Part shown: positions 19,113 to 26,168 of the stretch, in pieces
Layout of the letters: every line of letters begins with the position of its first letter
Position numbering within the stretch: position 1 is the first letter of the stretch
Assembly: GCA_021741765.1 (NCBI GenBank)
Contig: JAIOXH010000004.1
Span: forward strand, 1 to 34,405
Length of the DNA stretch: 34,405 bases
Direction of reading: 5' to 3'
Source of the DNA: Aurantimicrobium sp.
Lineage (GTDB): Bacteria > Actinomycetota > Actinomycetes > Actinomycetales > Microbacteriaceae
The notes under the pieces: model-generated
Database searches by the model: none
Seen by the model: the letters and a program-made list of their open reading frames with translations, nothing else
What the model was told of the DNA's origin: nothing
Translations under genes and position numbers: made by a program

Positions 19113-20261
19113 CTAACGCATCAAGAGATTGGGCTGCAACAGATACTTGAAGCCCGCTGCATCGCTGTCTGTTGCCGACGTTTGGCGAGTGATCAACACG
19201 GGGCCGGGCTTAGGCTGATTTCCGACCTCAGAAATCGTGAAACCCAAGCGGGCAAATTCTGAATGGAGCGCGCCCAGGCCGTCCAGAAGAAAATCGGGCT
19301 TGAGAGAAACAGTCATATCGTTGCCCGCCAGCGTGCTGTCGACGTTTTCTGTGGCCTGCGCCTTATCTCCACCGAGGCCCTCCAGCATCACGCCGTCTTT
19401 AGTGAAGGTGAAACGAATCGCAATATCTCGCTCTAAGACGAGTTTAACGCGCCGAACGGCCTCGATGAGTTCAGCGGTGTTAACCACCGCATAATTCTCA
19501 ACCGTTTCGGGGAACAGTCGTCGAATCGGCGGATATTGGCCGCGAATCAACACTGACGTCACGGTCTTATCATCAGCGCTAAAAGCAATGAGTTCACGCT
19601 CGCCTTCCGCGGTAAAGGTGATCGTGATGACGCCCGAATTGGCGAAGGTCTTACTCACCTCGTGAATGATTCGCACCGGCACGAGGGCGGTTACTTCAGT
19701 GGCCCCTTCGGATCCGTCCCAATCAATCGTGCGAATAGCGACTCGGTAACGATCTGTGGCGATCAAACTGATTTGGTTGTTAGCTGCCTCGATGAGAACG
19801 CCGGTAATCACGGGGGTGACATCCTCGCGCGATGCCGCCACTGCAACTTGTCCTACCGCGTCGGCAAAAACGTCGGCGGGGACCTTGCCGGAGCGCCCGG
19901 TAACAACCGGAATTGCTGGGTATTCCTCGAGGGGCATTGACAGTAGCGTGAACGAAGCTTTACCGCAGGTAATCACGACTCTGCTGTCCTGGGTCGAGAA
20001 GACAACAGGCGCGTCGGGAAGACGGCTGGCTATATCCGCTAATAGGCGGCCCGAAACGAGCATCCGGCCAGGTTGTTCAACAGACGCGGCGATCTTGGTT
20101 GTGGCTGAGGCTTCATAATCAAACGACGACAGCGTAATTCCTGTGTCGGATGATTCGATCAAAACGCCGCCGAGAACGGGATGATTGAACTTGCTCGGCA
20201 GGAGTTTAACGGCGAACGACACAGCTTCGCTAAACACATCGCGGTTTACTTCGAATTTCAC
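19113..20261 (-). CDS. dnaN: DNA polymerase III beta sliding clamp
   Basis: A 382-residue processivity clamp with three similar domains. The N-terminus VKFEVNRDVFSEAVSFAVKL, the central TDRYRVAIRTIDW, ALVPVRIIHEVSKTF and the C-terminal VLITRQ region followed by FKYLLQPNLLMR are all clamp-like. The tail fits the usual M-P-hydrophobic clamp end. The GTG at 20261 is preferred to the upstream ATG of the open frame: it gives the family N-terminus and follows the AGAAGAAAG purine stretch. First gene left of oriC. Confidence 0.97.
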   Translation of the reverse strand: MKFEVNRDVFSEAVSFAVKLLPSKFNHPVLGGVLIESSDTGITLSSFDYEASATTKIAASVEQPGRMLVSGRLLADIASRLPDAPVVFSTQDSRVVITCGKASFTLLSMPLEEYPAIPVVTGRSGKVPADVFADAVGQVAVAASREDVTPVITGVLIEAANNQISLIATDRYRVAIRTIDWDGSEGATEVTALVPVRIIHEVSKTFANSGVITITFTAEGERELIAFSADDKTVTSVLIRGQYPPIRRLFPETVENYAVVNTAELIEAVRRVKLVLERDIAIRFTFTKDGVMLEGLGGDKAQATENVDSTLAGNDMTVSLKPDFLLDGLGALHSEFARLGFTISEVGNQPKPGPVLITRQTSATDSDAAGFKYLLQPNLLMR

Positions 20262-20339
20262 AATAAAGGCTTTCTTCTGATCCCGGGTATCCCATGCTAG
20301 TCCGCCTACAGACATCCGCATATTCTCTCCAGCAGTCCG

Positions 20340-20597
20340 TGAAGGTTATCGAGATGGATGCTTAATAGTGAAGAGAATTAACAACCTTAACGTCTGTGGA
20401 TACTGTGTAGAACAGGTGATACGTGCTGCCTTTTGAGGAAACAACAGTTGTGTAAGTTGTTAGCGCGTTCGGGATGAGGTGGAGCTCAGTAGCGGCCTCG
20501 CGGTTGCTCTCCAGCGCACAACTCACAGAGGAACAAAAGTTACCCACATAAAAACCCTGACTTATCCACAACAACCCACAGGGTTATCCACAGGGCT
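20340..20597. other. oriC: Chromosomal origin of replication, oriC (dnaN-dnaA spacer)
   Basis: The 336-bp spacer between dnaN and dnaA carries no credible gene. On the plus strand DnaA boxes lie at 20540-20548 (TTACCCACA, 8/9), 20562-20570 (TTATCCACA, 9/9) and 20584-20592 (9/9), each start exactly 22 bp after the last. An inverted box, TGTGGATAC (8/9), is at 20395-20403, and a weaker one (TGTGTAGAA, 7/9) at 20404-20412. An AT-rich run (about 20361-20390, with TTAATAG and GAATTAACAACCTTAA) on the dnaN side is a candidate unwinding element. The last box is 5 bp from the dnaA stop. The dnaA-oriC-dnaN arrangement is standard for actinobacteria. The 20262-20339 part shows only the dnaN leader. Confidence 0.93.
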
Positions 20598-21995
20598 TTA
20601 AAGGGTTTGAGTGCTTCTTTGCTTGATTCGAGTTGTGAGTTCAGTCACCTGGTTGTAAATCGATCGACGTTCTTTCATGAGCTCAGCAATTTTCTTATAG
20701 GCGTGCATGACCGTGGTGTGGTCGCGACCACCAAAAAGCTGCCCAATTTTTGGCAGCGACAGGTTTGTCATTTCGCGGCACAGATACATAGAAATTTGCC
20801 GAGCAGTAGCAATAGCTTGGGCGCGGGATGAACCCGTAAGTTCATCAACGCCGAGTTTGAAATACTCAGCAGTTGTGTTGATGATGTCTACCGGCGCAAT
20901 GACGTTTGTATCGTCGAGAGAAATGAGCCCCTTGAGCACCGTTTGTACCAGAGCAAGGTCGACCGGCTGCTTATTCAGGTTGGCGAAGGCCGTGACCCGG
21001 ATGAGAGTACCTTCCAGCTCGCGAATATTACTGGTGACCTTGGTGGCCATGTATTCAAGGATTTCGTGCGGCACGTTGAGCCGCTCCTTTTCTGCCTTTT
21101 TGCGCAGAATGGCAATTCGCGTTTCAAGGTCCGGGGTCTGTACGTCGGTGATGAGCCCCCACTCAAAACGCGTGACCATTCGATCTTCGAACCCGGTGAG
21201 GTGTTTCGGCGGCAGGTCGCTGGTGATGACAACTTGTTTGTTGTGATCGTGAAGTGTATTGAACGTGTGAAAGAAAGCTTCTTGCGTTTCAGCGCGGCCC
21301 TGGAGGAACTGAATGTCGTCAATCAGCAAGATGTCAATATTGCGGTATCGGGCCTGAAAAGCCGAGCCGCGGTTGTTGGCAATCGAGTTGATGAAGTCGT
21401 TGGTAAATTCTTCCGAGCTCACATAACGCACGCGGATGGTGGGGAACAGACTCTGTGCGTAGTGACCAATGGCGTGTAACAGGTGTGTCTTTCCGAGGCC
21501 GCTCTCACCATAAATGAACAGAGGGTTGTAGGCCTTGGCGGGTACTTCCGCCACGGCAACCGCGGCGGCGTGTGCGAATCTGTTGGACCCACCAATGACA
21601 AAACTGTCAAACGTGTACTTGGGATTGAGGTGCGTTTCGGGCTCATTCGGCGCGCCAATAATGGTGGGCTCCGTAATGACGTCTCGAAAGTCCTGTTCTC
21701 CCGTGGTGTCCGTGACGTCGTGAAGAGAAATCTCAGGGTTTACAACGATCGCGAATGTGGCAACGCCGGCTTCTTCGTTAAGCGCCGCGATGGCGGCCAG
21801 AAGGGGAATGCGTAAGCGCTCCTCAATCATGCTGCGCGTGAAGTCGTTGGGAACCTCGAGATAAAAAGTCCCGCCCATAACACCCTTGGGTTCAACCAAG
21901 CTCGCGAAGCCGTAAAGCGGAGGAGTCACGGCCGGATCGCCGGCCAGCGTGTTGAGGATTTGGCCCCACGCGTCACGAATGGCGTCATCGTCCAT
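20598..21995 (-). CDS. dnaA: Chromosomal replication initiator DnaA
   Basis: A 465-residue AAA+ initiator that binds the boxes in the adjacent oriC. Domain I is residues 1 to about 90, a short domain II follows, and domain III starts near LNPKYTFDSFVIG (123-135). Walker A is GESGLGKT (163-170), Walker B ILLIDDIQFL, and sensor and arginine-finger segments follow. Domain IV has the DnaA signature GRDHTTVMHAYKKI that contacts the box. The ATG at 21995 gives MDDDAIRDAWGQIL, a normal start. It is transcribed toward oriC, with several DnaA boxes upstream of it, consistent with autoregulation. Confidence 0.98.
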   Translation of the reverse strand: MDDDAIRDAWGQILNTLAGDPAVTPPLYGFASLVEPKGVMGGTFYLEVPNDFTRSMIEERLRIPLLAAIAALNEEAGVATFAIVVNPEISLHDVTDTTGEQDFRDVITEPTIIGAPNEPETHLNPKYTFDSFVIGGSNRFAHAAAVAVAEVPAKAYNPLFIYGESGLGKTHLLHAIGHYAQSLFPTIRVRYVSSEEFTNDFINSIANNRGSAFQARYRNIDILLIDDIQFLQGRAETQEAFFHTFNTLHDHNKQVVITSDLPPKHLTGFEDRMVTRFEWGLITDVQTPDLETRIAILRKKAEKERLNVPHEILEYMATKVTSNIRELEGTLIRVTAFANLNKQPVDLALVQTVLKGLISLDDTNVIAPVDIINTTAEYFKLGVDELTGSSRAQAIATARQISMYLCREMTNLSLPKIGQLFGGRDHTTVMHAYKKIAELMKERRSIYNQVTELTTRIKQRSTQTL

Positions 21996-22068
21996 GGTGG
22001 CGCCCCTCAGAGTGTTGGCTGGCCCGATGTGCGCCGCGACATCGTGGCGGCGAACGGCCCAAATACGT

Positions 22069-22192
22069 TGTGGATTACTGAGACTAGACGGTAGTCCAGC
22101 CTGTGGATATCGGCAAGTCTAATCTGTGGATAACATGCCAGTTTGACCAGAGGGTGCCTTCTCGCCTAGTTTTAACCTCTGGCGTGGATATC
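22069..22192. promoter_or_regulatory. DnaA-box cluster in the dnaA-rpmH divergent promoter region
   Basis: The 237-bp gap between dnaA and rpmH has no gene. DnaA boxes in one orientation are TGTGGATTA (22069-22077, 8/9), TGTGGATAT (22102-22110, 8/9), TGTGGATAA (22125-22133, 9/9) and CGTGGATAT (22184-22192, 7/9). They sit where the dnaA and rpmH promoters must be, so DnaA-dependent control of both genes is likely. A dnaA promoter could not be placed with confidence. Confidence 0.75.
22143..22172 (+). promoter_or_regulatory. Probable sigma-A promoter of rpmH
   Basis: TTGACC (22143-22148) and TAGTTT (22167-22172) are separated by 18 bases and lie about 60 bases before the rpmH ATG. The -35 element is close to TTGACA. 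A weak DnaA box follows the -10 (22184-22192), and the perfect box (22125-22133) lies just upstream. Confidence 0.55.
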
Positions 22193-22232
22193 GCCAACCA
22201 AGAGCCTTTCTGTGTAATGACGGAGTTTGACC

Positions 22233-22370
22233 ATGACCAAGCGCACCTTCCAGCCCAACAATCGCCGTCGCGCAAAGACGCACGGCTTCCGCGCTCGTAT
22301 GCGCACGCGTGCTGGGCGCGCCATTCTCGCGGCTCGTCGCCGTAAGGGCCGCACCGAACTTTCGGCGTAG
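22233..22370 (+). CDS. rpmH: Ribosomal protein bL34
   Basis: A 45-residue, highly basic protein beginning [20 protein letters not shown] and continuing with the [11 protein letters not shown] and RRRKGR segments, a full-length bL34 of the large ribosomal subunit. GGAG lies 7 bases before the ATG. It heads the rpmH-rnpA-yidD-yidC-jag-rsmG series, the conserved order to the right of dnaA. Confidence 0.98.
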   Translation: MTKRTFQPNNRRRAKTHGFRARMRTRAGRAILAARRRKGRTELSA

Positions 22371-22382
22371 CCAGGAAACCCC

Positions 22383-22709
22383 GTGTTGCCGCGGGCACAG
22401 CGCATCGTCACGCCGCTCGAGATTCGCCACCTCATTCGTCGCGGCAAGAAGACGGCACACGCCCTTGTTATTTGCTATGCCTTGGCGGCAGATAAGCCTC
22501 GCGCCGCTGTTGTCGTAAGTAAAGACGTGGGCAACGCGCCTACGCGCAATCGTGTTCGCCGCCGTATCCGCCACATTCTTGCGGCAGAGTTACCGTCCCG
22601 GTCGCTGGATGTGGTTGTTCGCGCCTTACCCTTGAGCGCCTCCGCGTCATGGCTCGAGCTGCGAGATGCCACTATTTCGGCTCTGAGCGGGTCCAGTGAG
22701 CGCGTCTAA
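22383..22709 (+). CDS. rnpA: Ribonuclease P protein component
   Basis: A 108-residue basic protein that assists RNase P RNA in maturing tRNA 5' ends. The family core GNAPTRNRVRRRIRHIL contains the RNR motif, preceded by AAVVVSKDVG. The GTG start follows AGGAA in the 12-base gap after rpmH. The stop lies inside yidD (14-base overlap). Confidence 0.96.
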   Translation: MLPRAQRIVTPLEIRHLIRRGKKTAHALVICYALAADKPRAAVVVSKDVGNAPTRNRVRRRIRHILAAELPSRSLDVVVRALPLSASASWLELRDATISALSGSSERV

Positions 22710-23025
22710 AGTTTTCGTTTACGCCTACCTTGTTCCGCGAAACGCGGGTGTGGCCCTTCTTCAGGCGTACCGATTTTTGATCTCGCCGCTCTACGGCGAC
22801 GTCTGTCGTTACTACCCCAGTTGCTCCCACTACAGCCTCATCGCTGTCGGGCAACGAGGATTGGTTATGGGCGTATGGCTTACGGCGCGTAGGCTGGTCA
22901 GGTGTCATCCGTGGGCGGCGGGGGGCATTGATGACGTTCCGCCCCCCCGGCACCAGTACTTTCATGTGCACCCGTCAGGATTCGTTTCCCCCTCCTCCCC
23001 GACAGAACGGCTCAGGTCACCATAA
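22696..23025 (+). CDS. yidD: Membrane protein insertion efficiency factor YidD
   Basis: A 109-residue member of the YidD family, thought to help YidC insert membrane proteins at the cytoplasmic face. The core AYRFLISPLYGDVCRYYPSC followed by SHYSLIAVGQRG, and then RCHPWAAGGIDDVP, is diagnostic and includes the conserved Cys residues. A 30-residue His/Pro/Ser-rich tail follows. The GTG at 22696 overlaps rnpA by 14 bases. yidC begins 2 bases downstream. Confidence 0.95.
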   Translation: MSASKVFVYAYLVPRNAGVALLQAYRFLISPLYGDVCRYYPSCSHYSLIAVGQRGLVMGVWLTARRLVRCHPWAAGGIDDVPPPRHQYFHVHPSGFVSPSSPTERLRSP

Positions 23026-23027
23026 CC

Positions 23028-23978
23028 ATGGACATTATCGGCACCATTCTCTGGCCCATCAAGTGGGTTATTGAGCTCATTCTGATTGCGTTTCACTGGC
23101 TCTTTACTCAGACGGGACTTGATCCTGCCGCGGGCATCACCTGGGTTCTCGCCATTGTGGGCCTCGTCGTCGTCGTTCGAGCCGCCCTGATTCCTGTTTT
23201 TGTTCGACAGATCCGCAGCCAGCGAAAGATGCTGGAGGTTGCCCCGGAGCTGAAGAAAATCCAAGACAAGTACAAGGGAAAACGCGATCAGTTCTCTCGC
23301 GAGGCAATGTCGCGCGAAACCATGGCGCTTTACAAAAAAGCCGGCACCAACCCCATGAGCTCGTGCCTTCCTCTCTTGCTGCAAATGCCCATTTTCTTCG
23401 GCCTCTTTGTTGTATTGAACGATGCACAGTCTTCGGGCAAGGCGGGGGTCGGCCTCATGACCAAGGCCCTGGCCGAGCAGTTTTCCAATGCCAGCCTGTT
23501 CGGCATCGCACCTCTGCACAGTAGCTTTCAGGCAGCCATGGAAGCCCAGCCTCAGGAGGTCGCCGTCATGGTGATTGCCGCGGTCATGGTGGTTATCATG
23601 ACGGGCTCGCAGTTCATCACACAGCTGCAGATCGTCTCGAAGAACATGTCTGAGGAGACCAAGGCGAGCCCCACGTTCCGTCAGCAGCGCATCCTGCTGT
23701 ACGTCCTGCCCCTCGTCTTTGCTTTCTCAGGTTTCACCTTCCCCATCGGCGTGATGTTCTACTGGCTTGCTTCCAACTTCTGGACAATGGGCCAGCAGTT
23801 CTTGGTTATTCGCAACATGCCCTCGCCCGGATCACAGGCGGCCAAGGCTCTCGAAGAGCGTCTCGCGAGACGCGGCAAACTGACACGCCCCGACGTCGAG
23901 ATTATTGAGGTCGAGGAAAAGCGACCCCAACGCCAACAACCCATGGGCAAGAACCGATCCAAGAAGAAGGGACGCTGA
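23028..23978 (+). CDS. yidC: Membrane protein insertase YidC/Oxa1 family
   Basis: A 316-residue insertase. Five hydrophobic helices are visible: about 7-27, 38-57, 105-125, 170-195 and 220-255 (the last probably a pair). The groove Arg lies in VVVRAALIPVF and is followed by the cytoplasmic coiled-coil hairpin QRKMLEVAPELKKIQDKYK. NPMSSCLPLLLQMPIFFGLF is a strong Oxa1 motif. The C-terminus is very basic (KNRSKKKGR), as in ribosome-contacting YidC tails. ATG start. jag follows after 2 bases. Confidence 0.96.
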   Translation: MDIIGTILWPIKWVIELILIAFHWLFTQTGLDPAAGITWVLAIVGLVVVVRAALIPVFVRQIRSQRKMLEVAPELKKIQDKYKGKRDQFSREAMSRETMALYKKAGTNPMSSCLPLLLQMPIFFGLFVVLNDAQSSGKAGVGLMTKALAEQFSNASLFGIAPLHSSFQAAMEAQPQEVAVMVIAAVMVVIMTGSQFITQLQIVSKNMSEETKASPTFRQQRILLYVLPLVFAFSGFTFPIGVMFYWLASNFWTMGQQFLVIRNMPSPGSQAAKALEERLARRGKLTRPDVEIIEVEEKRPQRQQPMGKNRSKKKGR

Positions 23979-23980
23979 GC

Positions 23981-24487
23981 ATGACAACGTCGGAAGCGAA
24001 CGGGGCGACCACTGCGGCCCCGGCAACAGTAAGCGAGCTGGAGCGCGAGGGCGACATTGCCGCTGACTTTATTGAGGAGCTTCTTGACATTTGCGACCTC
24101 GATGGTGACCTGGACATTGACGCGCGCAACGGGCGCGCATACGTATCGGTTGTGGCCACAGAGGCCGGCGGCCTGGAGCGCCTTTCGCGACCCGATGCCG
24201 TCGCCGCCCTGCAGGAGCTGACTCGCCTGGCCGTGCAGAACAAGACGGGCGCCTATTCGCGGCTCATCATGGACGTCGGTGGGTCCCGTGAAGCTCGCGA
24301 GACCGAGCTGGAGCGCCTTGTTGCCACGGCCGCGGAGCGTATCGATGAGGGCGCCGCTTCGGCGGCACTTCCCCCCATGAGTTCTTATGAGCGCAAGCTT
24401 GTGCACGACTTTGCGGCGGCCCGGGGCCTTGTCTCTTCGTCGCGCGGCGAGGGCCGCGACCGCCACACGGTCATCACGCGCGCGTAG
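23981..24487 (+). CDS. jag: Jag/KhpB-like RNA-binding protein (KH-R3H)
   Basis: A 168-residue acidic protein. After an Ala/Thr-rich start, residues about 18-95 form the Jag KH-like region (FIEELLDICDLDGDLDID, then LIMDVGGSREARETELERL, where the G-x-x-G-like turn lies). The C-terminal R3H domain is seen as SYERKLVHDFAAARG, then SSRGEGRDRHTVI with the conserved Arg-x-x-x-His. These proteins (KhpB/EloR in streptococci) bind RNA and influence cell elongation. The TAG stop lies in the parS site that precedes rsmG. Confidence 0.92.
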   Translation: MTTSEANGATTAAPATVSELEREGDIAADFIEELLDICDLDGDLDIDARNGRAYVSVVATEAGGLERLSRPDAVAALQELTRLAVQNKTGAYSRLIMDVGGSREARETELERLVATAAERIDEGAASAALPPMSSYERKLVHDFAAARGLVSSSRGEGRDRHTVITRA

Positions 24488-24501
24488 TTTCACGTGAAAC
24501 A
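24486..24501. other. parS: parS centromere site overlapping the rsmG start
   Basis: AGTTTCACGTGAAACA matches the parS consensus at 15 of 16 positions. It begins inside the jag stop codon and its last base is the A of the rsmG ATG. About 3.9 kb right of the oriC boxes. Confidence 0.93.
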
Positions 24502-25124
24502 TGACCACGGAGCCTGAGCCTCTCGTTGCCGCGCGGGTCTTTCCGGTAGGACTCGATAAGGTTCGAGAGTTCACGCGGGCACTCGCAGAATTCGGCGAGG
24601 AGCGTGGACTCATTGGCCCCCGCGAAGCGGAACGCATCTGGTCGCGGCACGTCCTCAACAGCGGCGTGCTGGCCGAGGTTCTCAAACCGGGACACGTGAT
24701 AGATGTGGGATCCGGCGGGGGTTTGCCCGGCCTGGTCGTCGCTATAGCGCGACCGGATGTGCACGTCACTCTCGTAGAACCCATGGAGCGTCGAACCGCG
24801 TGGCTTGAGGAGCAGGTTCAGACTCTTGGCCTCGAGAACGTCACCGTGTGCCGTGCGCGCGCCCAAGAGGCGCCCTACGCGGAAGCCGCAGACCAGGTCA
24901 CCGCGCGCGCCGTAAGTGCGCTCAGAACCCTCATTCCTCTCGTTGCTCCCCTCGCCAAGCCGGGCGGCGAGCTGGTTCTCATGAAGGGCGCGAGTGCCGC
25001 TCGCGAGATAGATGAGGCGGCAAACCAGATCAAGACTTTCGGATTGAGTGACGTGCGCGTGGTCACTCTGGGCGAGGGGATGCTCGAACAACCGACGTGG
25101 GTTGTTCGGGCTACAGTTGACTAG
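24501..25124 (+). CDS. rsmG: 16S rRNA m7G527 methyltransferase RsmG (GidB)
   Basis: A 207-residue Rossmann methyltransferase that methylates N7 of G527 in 16S rRNA using S-adenosylmethionine. The SAM-binding motif HVIDVGSGGGLPGL spans residues 65-78. IWSRHVLNSG, TLVEPMERRTAWLE and the ARAVSALRTLIPLV segment are all typical. The ATG at 24501 is within the 3' edge of a parS site, leaving no ribosome binding site separate from parS sequence. Loss of function in other actinobacteria gives low-level streptomycin resistance. Confidence 0.96.
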   Translation: MTTEPEPLVAARVFPVGLDKVREFTRALAEFGEERGLIGPREAERIWSRHVLNSGVLAEVLKPGHVIDVGSGGGLPGLVVAIARPDVHVTLVEPMERRTAWLEEQVQTLGLENVTVCRARAQEAPYAEAADQVTARAVSALRTLIPLVAPLAKPGGELVLMKGASAAREIDEAANQIKTFGLSDVRVVTLGEGMLEQPTWVVRATVD

Positions 25125-25142
25125 CAACTGACTAGTTTTTGC

Positions 25143-25158
25143 GGTTTCACGTGAAACA
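25143..25158. other. parS: parS centromere site upstream of parA
   Basis: GGTTTCACGTGAAACA matches the parS consensus at 15 of 16. It lies in the 65-bp gap between rsmG and parA, 32 bases before the chosen parA GTG, so ParB bound here could influence parAB transcription. Confidence 0.93.
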
Positions 25159-25189
25159 TTCGGACACCTCTACTGACACAAGGAATAAC

Positions 25190-26068
25190 GTGAGCGACTC
25201 ACCTCTTGCGGAGCAACTGGGAGACCTCCAGCGACGCCGCTCGATTTATGCGGCGACGCCACCGCCGCTTCCCAAGCGCACGCGCGTCATCTCCGTCTCC
25301 AACCAAAAGGGCGGTGTGGGCAAGACCACGACAACCGTGAACTTTGCCGCGGCCCTCGCACACGCCGGGGCCCGCGTGTTGGTGATTGACCTCGACCCCC
25401 AGGGAAACGCTTCGACGGCCCTCGGTATCGACCACCACGGCGACATTCCCGGAATCTACGAGGTGCTTATCGGAGAGGCCTCGCTTCGCGACGTTCTGAA
25501 ACCCAGCACCGAACCCGGTGAACTCTATTGTGTTCCCTCGACCATCCACCTCGCCGGCGCCGAGATTGACATCATCGAGATGGATCGCCGAGAGTTTCTG
25601 TTGCGGTCAGCCCTCGAGCAGTTGCTGGCAGATCCGAGCAATGGATTCCACTACGTCTTTATCGATTGTCCGCCCTCGCTGGGGCTCCTCACCGTCAACG
25701 CCTTCGTCGCAGCACAGGAAGTCCTCCTGCCCATTCAGTGCGAGTACTACGCCCTAGAGGGCATGGCACAGCTTCTCGACACCGTGCGCCGCATTCAGGC
25801 GTCCCACCTCAACCCCAACCTGATACTGTCGACAATCTTGCTCACTATGTTTGATTCGCGAACGCGACTGGCTCAGGAGGTTGCCGACGAAGTGCGCAAC
25901 AACTTCCCAGAACAGACACTGGCAACAATCATTCCGAGAACCGTTCGCGTGTCTGAAGCACCCAGCTTCGGCAAATCCATCATCAGCCATGACCCCTCAT
26001 CTTTGGGCGCCGTGACTTATATGGAAGCCGCCTACGAAATGGCTGCTCGCACGGGCCACTGGTCGTAA
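25190..26068 (+). CDS. parA: Chromosome partitioning ATPase ParA (Soj)
   Basis: A 292-residue deviant Walker ATPase that binds DNA non-specifically and moves ParB-parS complexes toward the cell pole. KGGVGKTT (40-47) is the deviant Walker A, DLDPQGNAS the A' motif, and FIDCPPSLGLLT the Walker B region. The GTG at 25190 has AAGGA 5 bases upstream. An in-frame TTG at 25139 would translate the parS site into the N-terminus (RFHVKH) and is less likely. A 100-bp gap with tandem repeats separates it from parB. Confidence 0.96.
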   Translation: MSDSPLAEQLGDLQRRRSIYAATPPPLPKRTRVISVSNQKGGVGKTTTTVNFAAALAHAGARVLVIDLDPQGNASTALGIDHHGDIPGIYEVLIGEASLRDVLKPSTEPGELYCVPSTIHLAGAEIDIIEMDRREFLLRSALEQLLADPSNGFHYVFIDCPPSLGLLTVNAFVAAQEVLLPIQCEYYALEGMAQLLDTVRRIQASHLNPNLILSTILLTMFDSRTRLAQEVADEVRNNFPEQTLATIIPRTVRVSEAPSFGKSIISHDPSSLGAVTYMEAAYEMAARTGHWS

Positions 26069-26085
26069 CGCCGGCCCCTTTCCCC

Positions 26086-26153
26086 AGATTCATCGCAACG
26101 CCAGATTCACCGCCAAGCAAGATTCATCACAACGTCACACTCATTACAACGGC
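26086..26153 (+). repeat. Four tandem copies of a 17-bp unit between parA and parB
   Basis: Units begin at 26086, 26103, 26120 and 26137 with an exact 17-bp period and consensus AGATTCATCRCAACGCC. Copies 1 and 3 differ at 2 positions; copy 2 differs from copy 1 at 4, and copy 4 from copy 3 at 4. The array fills most of the 100-bp spacer and ends 15 bp before the parB ATG. The unit is not a multiple of three and no ORF runs through it. Confidence 0.85.
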
Positions 26154-26168
26154 AGGAAGCAGAACACC

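Noticed and set aside
20362-20574. 70-codon minus-strand frame within the dnaN-dnaA spacer
   Set aside because: Lies across the DnaA boxes and the AT-rich region of oriC, has no ribosome binding site and no recognisable features.
23759-24784. 341-codon minus-strand open frame containing FHVK
   Set aside because: Runs opposite yidC, jag and rsmG; the FHVK stretch is the palindromic parS site read as codons.
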